This document shows, one piece after another, positions 27,263 to 35,392 of a stretch of 54,142 bases of DNA (within the stretch, counting starts at the first letter, position 1; every line of letters starts with the position of its first letter). The notes under the pieces were generated by a model. The model made no database searches. It saw only the letters and a program-made list of their open reading frames with translations, and was not told where the DNA came from. The DNA is taken from positions 1 through 54,142 of the forward strand of contig NZ_JAHLEC010000019.1 of the NCBI RefSeq assembly GCF_018861705.1. The letters are read 5' to 3'. Both the position numbers and the translations under genes were made by a program. This DNA comes from Clostridium psychrophilum (GTDB lineage Bacteria > Bacillota > Clostridia > Clostridiales > Clostridiaceae).

Positions 27263-28032
27263 ATAAGAGTACCTCCAAATAGCAAGAACCATATTTTAAA
27301 AACTATACTTGTTCCAGAAGATATTGCAATGGCTATGAATAATGCTTCTATTGACCTAGATATTCCTGAAACTAAATCACCTGCCATAGTATCTCTTATA
27401 GCATTTGTTATAGCAATACCAGGTACTAGAAGCATAATAGATCCTATTATTATAGTATCCATATTACCAACTAAGCCTAAAGAAGTAGCTATTAGAGCTA
27501 TGAATGCAGCCAATGCACCACTAAGCATATTTTTAAGAAAGCTATTTACTTCTAATTTGTCTAGACATAAACTTAAACAATTAATTAATGCTCCAATTAT
27601 AAAGGCCACAAAAAAATCTTTATAATTTCCACCAAAAACAAGTGTAAAAAATCCAGCACAACATGCGGAAAAAAAGGTTGTTGTTTTTTGTGAATAAGCT
27701 GGTAAATTATTAATGTACTCAATTTTTCCCCTTATATCTTCTATAGATAAAGGGTTTATTACTAATTCTCTAGACAGATTGTTGATCATAGAAACTTTAC
27801 TAAGATTAACTGTTCTAATATTTATTCTTCTAATTAATGAGATTGTCTGATTCTCGCTATTAGTTATAGAAATCATAATGCCAGTAGGCGTAACAAAACT
27901 TTCTGTATGTGGTATACCATAGGATTTACATATCATAGTAATTGTTTGTTCAACTCTATAAGTTTCCCCACCATTTTCTAATATAATTTTACCTGCTTCA
28001 GCAGCTATATGAATGATATCATCAATATACAT
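27259..28032 (-). CDS. ThrE/YjjP-type exporter large subunit (DUF1212)
   Basis: This 257-aa protein has an N-terminal soluble portion (about 1-115) with the DUF1212 pattern AGKIILENGGETYRVEQT and ending near QKTTTFF, followed by about five membrane helices. It is the large half of a two-component ThrE/YjjPB exporter. The start is ATG 28032 after GGAGGG. It is translated together with the small subunit through a 4-base ATGA overlap. It is transcribed divergently from glyA across a 418-base gap; proximity to glyA (serine/glycine metabolism) makes a Ser/Thr exporter plausible. Confidence 0.88.
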   Translation of the reverse strand: MYIDDIIHIAAEAGKIILENGGETYRVEQTITMICKSYGIPHTESFVTPTGIMISITNSENQTISLIRRINIRTVNLSKVSMINNLSRELVINPLSIEDIRGKIEYINNLPAYSQKTTTFFSACCAGFFTLVFGGNYKDFFVAFIIGALINCLSLCLDKLEVNSFLKNMLSGALAAFIALIATSLGLVGNMDTIIIGSIMLLVPGIAITNAIRDTMAGDLVSGISRSIEALFIAIAISSGTSIVFKIWFLLFGGTLI

Positions 28033-28227
28033 GGTCCCTCCTTAAAATATAATTATTTTATATTATTGTTGAATAAATAAGTAATAAACAATTGATTTTT
28101 ATAGTACATAATAATATTAAAATTGCTCTATTAGTATATACCATAAATTCGTTAAATCATTATAAGTTGGAAAATTAAATTAAATTATTTATTATTTGTT
28201 ATTAAACGTATACATAAATAAATGAAC

Positions 28228-28284
28228 TTTATATTATGTGTTTATTGCAATTGATATGCAATTGCAATAAACACATAATATAAA
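28228..28284. repeat. 26-bp perfect inverted repeat in divergent thrE/glyA gap
   Basis: A perfect 26-bp stem (28228-28253 with 28259-28284) with a 5-nt loop sits in the 418-base gap between two genes that start outward. No T-run follows it on either strand, and neither flanking gene ends here, so it is not an obvious terminator. The rest of the gap (28033-28450) is AT-rich and presumably holds both promoters. Confidence 0.85.
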
Positions 28285-28450
28285 AAATTCAGAAGATTTA
28301 GGAAAAACTTTCGTGTTTTAGTTGATAAATAACCTATTAAATTTTATAATATAAATATGATATACATTTTTATTTGTTATAATGTTGTATTTATATTAAC
28401 ATAATACTATTTTAGCTATTAGTTTAAGACATGAGAGGAAGGTTATAAAC

Positions 28451-29680
28451 ATGGAAGAATACTTAAAAAACAGTGATCCAAAGATTTACGAGATTATACA
28501 AGAGGAAAACACAAGACAAGAGGATCATATCGAACTAATTGCCTCTGAAAATGTCGTTAGTAGAGCTGTACTTGAAGCTAATGGTTCTATACTAACTAAT
28601 AAATATGCAGAAGGGTATCCTAGTAAAAGATATTATGGAGGTTGTGAAGTAGTTGATAAAATAGAAGATCTAGCGCGTACGCGAATTAAAGAACTCTTTG
28701 GCGCAGACCATGCTAATGTTCAACCTCATTCAGGATCTCAAGCTAATATGGCTGTATACTTTGCTATGCTTAAACCAGGAGATACTGTGCTAGGTATGAA
28801 TTTGAGCCATGGTGGACATTTAACTCACGGAAGTCCAGTAAATTTTTCAGGAAAGTTGTACAACTTCGTTCCTTATGGAGTTGACTTAGAGACAGAGAAA
28901 ATAGACTATGAGAAGGTAAGGGCTTTAGCTAAGGCAAATAATCCTAAAATGATAGTTGTTGGGGCGTCTGCCTATCCAAGAACTATAAACTTTAAATTGT
29001 TTAGAGAAATTTGTGATGAAGTTAATGCATATATGTTTGTAGATATGGCACACATAGCAGGACTTGTTGCGACAGGAGCACATGAGTCTCCAGTACCTTA
29101 TGCAGATTTTGTTACTACAACTACTCATAAGACTTTAAGAGGCCCTAGAGGTGGAGTAATATTATGTAAAGAAAAATATGCAAAAGCAATAGATAAATCT
29201 ATTTTTCCTGGGATGCAAGGTGGACCTTTAATGCATACAATAGCAGCAAAAGCAGTTTGCTTTGGTGAGGCACTTAAGCCAGAATTTAAAGTTTATATTG
29301 ATCAGGTGGTTAAAAATGCAAAACTACTTGGAACGGAACTTCAAAAATATGGTTTTAGATTAGTGTCAGGTGGTACAGATAATCATCTTTTACTTATAGA
29401 ACTAACAAATAAAAACATTACAGGAAAAGAAGCTGAAAAACTATTGGATCTTGTTGGAATTACTGTAAATAAAAATACAGTACCAAATGAAACTTTAAGT
29501 CCATTTGTAACAAGTGGAATAAGAATTGGTACACCAGCTGTAACTACAAGAGGGTTTAAAGAAGAAGAAATGAAAAAAATAGCTGAGCTCATAAATGAAA
29601 CTATAGAAAATAGAGAAGGAAATTTAGTACCGATTAGAGAGAAAGTAAAAGAGTTATGTAGCAAATTTCCACTATATTAG
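28451..29680 (+). CDS. glyA: Serine hydroxymethyltransferase
   Basis: This 409-aa PLP enzyme interconverts serine and glycine with tetrahydrofolate, supplying one-carbon units. It shows the family start ([12 protein letters not shown]), the [12 protein letters not shown] segment near residue 94, and the PLP-lysine region [15 protein letters not shown] near residue 220-234 (Lys in THKT). Length is canonical. The start is ATG 28451 after GAGAGGAAGG. It is a single gene followed by a hairpin at 29745. Confidence 0.97.
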   Translation: MEEYLKNSDPKIYEIIQEENTRQEDHIELIASENVVSRAVLEANGSILTNKYAEGYPSKRYYGGCEVVDKIEDLARTRIKELFGADHANVQPHSGSQANMAVYFAMLKPGDTVLGMNLSHGGHLTHGSPVNFSGKLYNFVPYGVDLETEKIDYEKVRALAKANNPKMIVVGASAYPRTINFKLFREICDEVNAYMFVDMAHIAGLVATGAHESPVPYADFVTTTTHKTLRGPRGGVILCKEKYAKAIDKSIFPGMQGGPLMHTIAAKAVCFGEALKPEFKVYIDQVVKNAKLLGTELQKYGFRLVSGGTDNHLLLIELTNKNITGKEAEKLLDLVGITVNKNTVPNETLSPFVTSGIRIGTPAVTTRGFKEEEMKKIAELINETIENREGNLVPIREKVKELCSKFPLY

Positions 29681-29744
29681 GATAGTATGTAAACAAAATC
29701 AAAGAAAACAATTAATGAGATATATCTAGGTTTTATCAATTAAT

Positions 29745-29803
29745 AATAGAGAGATAGTAGATACCTAGGTTTAAAGGGTATTGCTAATCTCTCTATTGTA
29801 TTT
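29745..29803 (+). terminator. Terminator of glyA
   Basis: An 11-bp perfect stem (29745-29755 with 29787-29797), with further partial pairing inside, is followed by GTATTTTCT. It lies 65 bases after the glyA stop. Confidence 0.65.
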
Positions 29804-29824
29804 TCTAATTAGCATATAGCTACA

Positions 29825-29957
29825 GGAAGGCATCATATAATACATTCTAACATTAGTGCCTATATGTTAACTAGGTTTGTTACAACTATAAAGAACGGGA
29901 TATAACGCTAATGTATATGATAGTGAGCAGACTTAATTATATTGCCTCATATTTTCC
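29825..29957. other. Imperfect nested dyad, possible structured RNA
   Basis: In the 473-base gap between glyA and the PHP phosphatase, GGAAGGCA (29825-29832) can pair with TGCCT (29943-29947) and nearby TTTCC. Inside, 29832-29846 or 29850-29856 can pair alternatively with 29908-29921. No gene or known riboswitch is recognised. It may be a structured small RNA or relic; the remainder (29958-30153) is AT-rich with no clear feature. Confidence 0.35.
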
Positions 29958-30153
29958 TATAATATATTAGATATAAGCATTGGTATAAATAAATTAACGA
30001 CAACCGTATTTAATAGTACAGCATAAAATAGTGTAAAATTGTTTTAGGAATAATTATAAGTTTATTTCTATTGACGTAAGCTACTGATATAATTATGCAG
30101 ATTAAAGAAATTAGTAGTTATAAAACTCTAAAGGAATACTAGGAGGATGAATT

Positions 30154-30924
30154 ATGATTGACTCACATGTACATACAGAATTTTCTGAAGATTCTCAAAT
30201 GAAGATTAAGAATGCGCTTGAACATTCAAGAAAGAATAATATAGGCATGACGTTTACAGAACATCTAGATTTAAAATTTTCAAAAGGTACAGATATAACT
30301 TTTGATATAGATAAATATTTTAATGATTATGAAAAGTATAGGAGTAGTAATCTTATGCTTGGAGTTGAAGTGGGTATGCAACCAAATTGTATAGAAGAAA
30401 ATAGAAATATAGTAAAAAGATATCCTTTCGACTATGTAATTGGGTCTATTCACATAGCTATGGGAGAAGATATATATTATCCAAAATTTTATGATGGTAA
30501 AACTAAGAAAGAAGCTTTTGAAAAATATTTTTCAAGTATGCTTGAGTGTGTAAAACAATACGACTTTATTGATAGTTTAGGTCATATTGATTATATATCT
30601 AGATATGCTACTTATAATGATAATGAAATTAACTATAATGAGTTTACACAATGTATAAGCGATGTGATAAAAGCTGTATTATATAACGGTAAAGTAATGG
30701 AGGTTAATACTCGAAGATTGGGTAATAAGCAGGCGTATATTAACTTGATTAATATTTATAAGACATATAACCAAATGGGCGGAAAGTATGTAACCATAGG
30801 GTCTGATGCTCATCATTTTGAGGACATAGGCAATAACTTTAAAGAAGCTATAGAAATATGTAAGTTATGTAACTTAAAACCAGTGTATTTTAAAAAAAGA
30901 AAAATGGAGTATATGGATAAATAA
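30154..30924 (+). CDS. PHP-domain histidinol-phosphatase family protein (HisJ-like)
   Basis: This 256-aa protein has the PHP metallophosphatase fold: MIDSHVHTEFSED at the N-terminus, FTEHLD near residue 34, GVEVGMQ near 71, GSIHIAMG near 93, a GHIDY segment near 147 and GSDAHH near 214, supplying the metal ligands. It resembles HisJ/HisK histidinol-phosphatases of Firmicutes, the next-to-last step of histidine synthesis. No other his biosynthesis gene is nearby, so another phosphate ester is possible. The start is ATG 30154 after AGGAGG. Confidence 0.85.
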   Translation: MIDSHVHTEFSEDSQMKIKNALEHSRKNNIGMTFTEHLDLKFSKGTDITFDIDKYFNDYEKYRSSNLMLGVEVGMQPNCIEENRNIVKRYPFDYVIGSIHIAMGEDIYYPKFYDGKTKKEAFEKYFSSMLECVKQYDFIDSLGHIDYISRYATYNDNEINYNEFTQCISDVIKAVLYNGKVMEVNTRRLGNKQAYINLINIYKTYNQMGGKYVTIGSDAHHFEDIGNNFKEAIEICKLCNLKPVYFKKRKMEYMDK

Positions 30925-30956
30925 AATATATTTTGTTGTTTACAATATATATTAGA

Positions 30957-31097
30957 CTTCAAGTAATGCCCGTAGCAATAATGACTCCAATAATTGATGA
31001 AAAATATGGTGGTGATAGTCTAGTTGCATCACAATGTGTATTTATAACTACAATAATTTCAGAAATTACTATCCTTATAATGATATTATTTTTATAG
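30957..31097 (+). pseudogene. C-terminal remnant of an AEC-family permease
   Basis: The frame from 30957 to the TAG at 31095-31097 reads LQVMPVAIMTPIIDEKYGGD and ends in a hydrophobic helix. This matches the last 45 or so residues of auxin efflux carrier (AEC, PF03547) malate-type permeases (MPVAI-x-TPI...YGGD...TTI-S-IT). There is no start codon with a ribosome site, and the rest of the gene is absent because the PHP phosphatase gene ends 32 bases upstream. It looks like the tail left by a deletion. Confidence 0.7.
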
Positions 31098-31131
31098 AAA
31101 ATATCAACTAATAAAAATGGAGGCTTTATAA

Positions 31132-31632
31132 ATGAAAAGTAATTATACAGCAAATTTAGAAAATGGTATTGAATCTTTACAGACTCAAGGTGCATTTTTA
31201 ACGGTGAAATCTGGTGAGAAGATTAATACTATGACAATAGGTTGGGGAAGCGTGGGATGTATATGGAATAAACCTATATTCACAGTTATGGTAAGAAAAT
31301 CTAGATTCACACACGAACTTATGGAAACTTCTGATAATTTCACTGTAAGTATACCCTTAAGTAAGGGTTTAAAAAATGCATTAATGGTATGTGGAACTAA
31401 ATCGGGACGAGACATTGATAAGTTTAAGTCATGTAACTTAACTTTAGTAGATAGCAAAAAGGTTGACACACCAATAATTGCTGAGTGTGAACTCCATTAT
31501 GAATGTAAAATTGTATATAAACAGGAGATGAATTTAGAGTTTCTTTCAAAAAATATTCTTGAAAACTCGTATAAGGATGGAAATTATCATACTTTCTATT
31601 ATGGAGAGATAGTAGATTCTTATATTAAATAA
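31132..31632 (+). CDS. Flavin reductase family protein (FMN-binding)
   Basis: This 166-aa protein belongs to the flavin reductase-like split-barrel family (PF01613): MTIGWGSVGCIWNKPIFTVMVRKSRFTHELM (residues about 36-66) holds the typical FMN-contacting pattern, followed by FTVSIP near 72 and a C-terminal YYGEIV strand. Such proteins bind FMN and act in NAD(P)H-dependent reduction or electron transfer. The start is ATG 31132 after GGAGG. It is bounded by the AEC remnant and a strong bidirectional terminator. The partner is unknown. Confidence 0.88.
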   Translation: MKSNYTANLENGIESLQTQGAFLTVKSGEKINTMTIGWGSVGCIWNKPIFTVMVRKSRFTHELMETSDNFTVSIPLSKGLKNALMVCGTKSGRDIDKFKSCNLTLVDSKKVDTPIIAECELHYECKIVYKQEMNLEFLSKNILENSYKDGNYHTFYYGEIVDSYIK

Positions 31633-31637
31633 GAAAG

Positions 31638-31699
31638 TTAAATAAACAACTAAAAATAGTACATTAAATTCAATGTACTATTTTTAGTTGTTTATTTAA
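31638..31699. terminator. Bidirectional terminator after flavin reductase
   Basis: A perfect 28-bp inverted repeat (31638-31665 with 31672-31699) with a 6-nt loop separates the convergent flavin reductase and aminotransferase genes. Confidence 0.88.
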
Positions 31700-31708
31700 T
31701 TACACCTT

Positions 31709-33057
31709 TTATACATCAAAAAGAGTTTTTTTCATGTTTTCATATTTTCGAATATAGTAGTCTTTTTTCAAAGAAATTTTATTTAAGGCATAAGCTAATA
31801 TATTAATTTCTGAGTAAGTATTATATAACCCAAAACTAATTCTAACCATTCCAGGATGGGATAAATCAGGGTTGTTGACTCTCTTAATTAGAAATTCATT
31901 AGAAATATTTAACAGCTTAACAATGTAAGGCTGAGCGCAAAAACACCCACTTCTTACAGAAATACCCCATTCATATGAAAGAATTTTAGCAACTAACTCA
32001 TGATGAATTCCACAAATATTAAATGGAATTATACTTACCCTGTTTGTCATTTTAGAAGTGTCACAATATATTTTCAAGTTTGGTATATTTCTTATTTGAG
32101 AAATGGCGTAGGTAGTTAGATTTCTTTCAGTGCGGTCTACATTATTCATACCAATTTTATTTAATGTCTTAATAGCAGATATTAGAGCAATTGAACCTAT
32201 TACGTTTGGAGAGCCTGCCTCATGTCTTTGAGGAGAATCATTCCATTTTATAAAATCATGAGTAACAATATCTACTGTTCCACCGCCTACCATATCAGGT
32301 TCACACTTGTCTAAAATACTTTTAGGTCCAACTAGTACGCCAGTACCAAAAGGAGCATACATTTTATGAGCAGAAAAAATTAAAAAATCTATATTATATT
32401 CTGCATTATTATTACTCATAATAATAGGAGCATGAGGTACTAATTGTGCACCATCAACAAGTAATTTTGAACCAAATTTGTGAACTAGTTTAGCTATATC
32501 ATAAATTCGGTTTTTATAGCCTGTAATATTTGAAGCACCTGTAACTGTGACTAGTCTTATACAACTATAATATTTATTTAATTTATCTTCTAAGTCATCT
32601 ATTGACAACATTCCATCTTCATCAATTGATATATAATCTACAATAAATTTATCTCTCCAAGGTAGATCATTTGAGTGATGTTCCATATCTGTTGTTAATA
32701 TAACATTTTTTTTGCTGGTTCTAGCAATAGATTAGAAAGCTTATTAAATGCTTCTGTAGAATTTTTAACATAAATAACAGTATTATTAAAATCAGCATTA
32801 ACAAATTTCATTACAACATTTCTAGAGTCATCATATAATTTTGTAGTTAGTTGAGACTTATATCCTTCACCACGATGAATGGAGGAATACCATGGAGCAA
32901 AATCAATAATATCTTCCATAACGGATTTAAAAGGTGGTGTAGTTGCTGCATTATCAAAATTAATTGCAGTAACATACTCCCCAGATATAAGCGGTACCTT
33001 TTTATTTACGCCAAGTATCAAATCTCTGTAGCTTGGACTATTATTTTTAATTGACAT
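31709..33057 (-). pseudogene. Class V aminotransferase (cysteine desulfurase-like), frameshifted
   Basis: Two minus-strand frames together make one class V PLP enzyme. The N-terminal part (ATG 33057, ribosome site GAGGAGG, to 32695) has INFDNAATTP; the C-terminal part (to 31709) has the PLP-lysine region SAHKMYAPFG, GGGTVD and a Cys-containing loop SGCFCAQP like SufS/CsdA enzymes. They join at a run of eight A (minus strand, about 32710-32703): reading on gives LEPAKKMLY then stop, whereas one extra A would give AKKNVILTTD leading straight into MEHHSND. The break is thus a single-base deletion, a sequencing error, or a slippage site. The gene follows hisS in the same direction. Confidence 0.8.
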
Positions 33058-33067
33058 GATAGTCCTC

Positions 33068-33108
33068 CTCTTAAAATTAATCACAGTGTATAGTATTAAT
33101 TTTAAGAG
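33068..33108 (-). promoter_or_regulatory. Hairpin overlapping the aminotransferase ribosome site
   Basis: A perfect 14-bp stem (33068-33081 with 33095-33108) lies between hisS and the aminotransferase. On the minus strand its 3' arm ends in the first GAG of the GAGGAGG ribosome site, so folding would partly cover it. It may also mark RNA processing. Confidence 0.55.
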
Positions 33109-33119
33109 AAAAAGGTGAT

Positions 33120-33149
33120 TAAAGAATAACTATATTAAGTTATTCTTTA
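33120..33149 (-). terminator. Hairpin at the end of hisS
   Basis: An 11-bp stem (33120-33130 with 33139-33149) includes the hisS stop codon and on the minus strand is followed by ATCACCTTTTTC. It is probably a weak terminator allowing some readthrough to the aminotransferase. Confidence 0.5.
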
Positions 33150-34463
33150 TGCATTAACTATTTCATAAGCTGCATCTGAGTCAACAGTGGTCTGCTCGCC
33201 AGTAATCATATTTTTTATTGTAACTGTTTTATTTTGTACTTCCTCATCACCTATTAGAATTGCAAATGGAATACCTAATTTATTTGCATATCCAAGTTTT
33301 TTTACTATTTTAGCATCTTCAAGGTATATTTCCGTGATTATGCCCTTATCTCTTAAAGTGTTTGCAAAAGAAATTCCAGAATCAATATTATCATTTAGTG
33401 ATATTACTAGTACTTTTGTTATACAAGTCTTATCATTTTTTTTAAAGAATCCGACTTCATTTAACTGATAAAATAAACGAGTAAGACCAATTGAAATTCC
33501 TACTCCAGGTAGTTTCTGCTTTGTATAATATTCTGCCAAATTATCATATCGTCCACCAGAGCAAACAGACCCTATTGAAGGATATTCATTTAAAAACGTT
33601 TCGTAAACTGTTCCTGTGTAATAATCAAGACCTCTAGAGATTTTCAAATCTATTTTAATATTGTCATCAGGAACTCCAAACAGTTTTACGTATTTAATGA
33701 CTGTTGTAAGTTCACTTATGCCAGATTTAAAGTTATCATTAGAAATATTTAAATCCTTTAATAATAATAAAATATCATTGTTACTTCCTGTTATATTAAT
33801 AAATTCAAGAATTTTTTCTACAACGTCGGTACTCAAGCCACTTGTTAATAGTTCAGCAGTTGCAGTTGATACTCCAATTTTATCTATTTTATCTATTATT
33901 CTTAAAACATCAGATTTATCTTCAATTTCTAGATCCTCAAAAAAACCATTTAAGAGTTTCCTATTGTTTATTTTTATTGTGAAATCTTCAAAACCAAGAT
34001 TATTAAATATTGAATAAATAATACTTGGTATTTCAGCGTCATTCAAAATGCTTAAACTATTGTTGCCAACAATATCAATGTCACATTGGTAGAATTCACG
34101 AAAGCGTCCTTTTTGATTTCTTTCTCCTCTATAAACTTTACCAATTTGGTATCTTCTAAATGGGAAAATTAATGAATTATAATTTTGCGCTACATACCTT
34201 GCGAGTGGAACAGTTAAATCAAACCTTAGGGACAAATCATTAGTACCCTTTGAGAATCTATAAATTTGTTTTTCAGTTTCTCCTCCACCTTTTGCAAGTA
34301 GAATTTCTGATTTTTCTATTACGGGTGTATCTATGGGCATAAATCCAAAACTTTCATATGTTTTTCGTATATTATCTGATAATTTGTTGAACTGAATTTG
34401 GTCAGTTGGTAATAACTCCATAAATCCAGGTAAAATTGATGGTTTTACAATTCCATTTTTCAT
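33147..34463 (-). CDS. hisS: Histidyl-tRNA synthetase, eukaryote/archaeon-like type
   Basis: This 438-aa class II synthetase has motif 1 near residues 40-65, motif 2 YRGERNQKGRFREFYQCDIDIVG (about 113-135), the histidine-specific RGLDYYTGTVYE (about 277-288), SGGRYDNL and PGVGISIGLTRL (about 305-336), and a full anticodon domain at about 350-430, so it is an active-looking HisRS rather than HisZ. FREFYQCD and PGVGISIG are like the eukaryotic and archaeal enzymes, unlike the usual bacterial CGGGRYDGL form. The start is ATG 34463 with AGGAGG. The usual clostridial hisS site before aspS is empty here, so this gene may have replaced it. A short leader with a terminator-like hairpin precedes it. 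Confidence 0.92.
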   Translation of the reverse strand: MKNGIVKPSILPGFMELLPTDQIQFNKLSDNIRKTYESFGFMPIDTPVIEKSEILLAKGGGETEKQIYRFSKGTNDLSLRFDLTVPLARYVAQNYNSLIFPFRRYQIGKVYRGERNQKGRFREFYQCDIDIVGNNSLSILNDAEIPSIIYSIFNNLGFEDFTIKINNRKLLNGFFEDLEIEDKSDVLRIIDKIDKIGVSTATAELLTSGLSTDVVEKILEFINITGSNNDILLLLKDLNISNDNFKSGISELTTVIKYVKLFGVPDDNIKIDLKISRGLDYYTGTVYETFLNEYPSIGSVCSGGRYDNLAEYYTKQKLPGVGISIGLTRLFYQLNEVGFFKKNDKTCITKVLVISLNDNIDSGISFANTLRDKGIITEIYLEDAKIVKKLGYANKLGIPFAILIGDEEVQNKTVTIKNMITGEQTTVDSDAAYEIVNA

Positions 34464-34479
34464 TTTTAATACCTCCTAT

Positions 34480-34522
34480 AAAAATATAAAAAACCCAACG
34501 TAAATGGCGCACCTACGTGGGT
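34480..34522 (-). terminator. Terminator-like attenuator in hisS leader
   Basis: On the minus strand a 9-bp stem with one bulge (34514-34522 with 34493-34502) and an 11-nt loop is followed by TTTTTTATATTTTT, 17 bases before the hisS start. The 5' arm can instead form a small CACC/GGTG hairpin with loop sequence, suggesting conditional termination. No T-box signature is present. Confidence 0.65.
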
Positions 34523-34545
34523 GGTAATCCTTTAAAGTGGTTTTA

Positions 34546-34574
34546 ATTATACTATATATAATTAAATACTTCAA
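34546..34574 (-). promoter_or_regulatory. hisS promoter
   Basis: On the minus strand TTGAAG (34574-34569), a 17-nt spacer and TATAAT (34551-34546) give a transcript start near 34539, so the hisS leader is only about 75 nt long. Confidence 0.75.
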
Positions 34575-34725
34575 GGATGAATATAAATTTAGTTTTGATA
34601 CAACTTCATAATCATACTTGATATATAATACTGAGCATTCAAGAGAAATAGGCCTGCTAATATTGAATAAATCGATAATATGGTGTATAGATGAAAAAAA
34701 TATACGAAATCTGTATTATTTATAC

Positions 34726-34754
34726 TTGACAAGATTACTAGGGTTTGATACTAT
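34726..34754 (+). promoter_or_regulatory. iscR operon promoter
   Basis: TTGACA (34726-34731), a 17-nt spacer and TACTAT (34749-34754) form a near-consensus promoter, giving a leader of about 190 nt before iscR. A 66-codon frame overlapping it (34618-34818) has no ribosome site and is not called. Confidence 0.75.
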
Positions 34755-34798
34755 GAACTTAGAAAGTATAGTAAAATACTCTACATTAACTATAGCAC

Positions 34799-34886
34799 AG
34801 AATAAGAGCTTACTTTGATGTAAGTAAAAATATATACTTAGGTAATTTAAGAACTTCAGTATGAGTGTAACTCTTATTCTGAAGTA
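34799..34886 (+). promoter_or_regulatory. iscR leader with mutually exclusive hairpins
   Basis: ACTTCAG (34853-34859) pairs with CTGAAGT (34879-34885) around an inner GAGT/ACTC stem. Alternatively AGAATAAGAG (34799-34808) is perfectly complementary to 34871-34880, which would open that hairpin. This is the layout of a switching leader, though no ligand family is recognised. Confidence 0.45.
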
Positions 34887-34951
34887 GTTAATTTGTATCA
34901 CATTAGGTTGTGATTAATAACATTGTAGGTGATGATTAAGGGAGTGATTAT

Positions 34952-35392
34952 GTGAAGTTATCTACGAAAGGGAGATATGGGGTTAAAGCTATGGTTGATT
35001 TAGCAATAAATTATGGAGAACAACCTGTATCTATAAAATGTATATCTGAAAGACAAGGTATTTCTGAATGTTATTTAGAACAATTATTCTCATCCCTTCG
35101 AAAAGCTAAACTTATTAAAAGTGTGAGGGGAGCTCAAGGTGGTTACATTCTTAATAGACCACCAGAGGAAATAACTATATATGATGTTATTAATGTGCTT
35201 GAAGGACCAATAGAAATTTCTACTTGCCTTGAAGACGAAGAGTGCACTAATATTGATTACTGCGCTACTAGATTATTATGGAAGAAAATCAAAAATAGTA
35301 TAGATAGTGTAACTACTTCAATAAATTTAAAAGATATTGTATCTGATTACAACAAAATGACATTAATTAAAGGAGTGAAAGATAATGAATAA
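34952..35392 (+). CDS. iscR: Rrf2 family iron-sulfur cluster regulator IscR
   Basis: This 146-aa winged-helix regulator has the Rrf2 start [17 protein letters not shown], a recognition helix region [16 protein letters not shown] (about 37-52), and three Cys at 92, 98 and 104, the same positions that hold the [2Fe-2S] cluster in E. coli IscR. It probably represses its own operon when cluster supply is sufficient. The start is GTG 34952 after AGGGAG. It overlaps iscS by eight bases, so the genes are translationally coupled. Confidence 0.93.
   Translation: MKLSTKGRYGVKAMVDLAINYGEQPVSIKCISERQGISECYLEQLFSSLRKAKLIKSVRGAQGGYILNRPPEEITIYDVINVLEGPIEISTCLEDEECTNIDYCATRLLWKKIKNSIDSVTTSINLKDIVSDYNKMTLIKGVKDNE

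Noticed and set aside
30959-31195. 78-codon minus-strand frame
   Set aside because: The plus strand here encodes a recognisable AEC-permease tail and the start of the flavin reductase; the minus frame lacks a ribosome site and family features.
33147-34463. HisZ (ATP phosphoribosyltransferase regulatory subunit)
   Set aside because: The anticodon domain and histidine-specific motifs are complete, and no hisG is adjacent.
34480-34540. T-box upstream of hisS
   Set aside because: The T-box core sequence and specifier stem are missing and the leader is too short; only a terminator-like hairpin is present.
34618-34818. 66-codon plus-strand frame in the hisS-iscR gap
   Set aside because: No ribosome site, and it spans the consensus iscR promoter.
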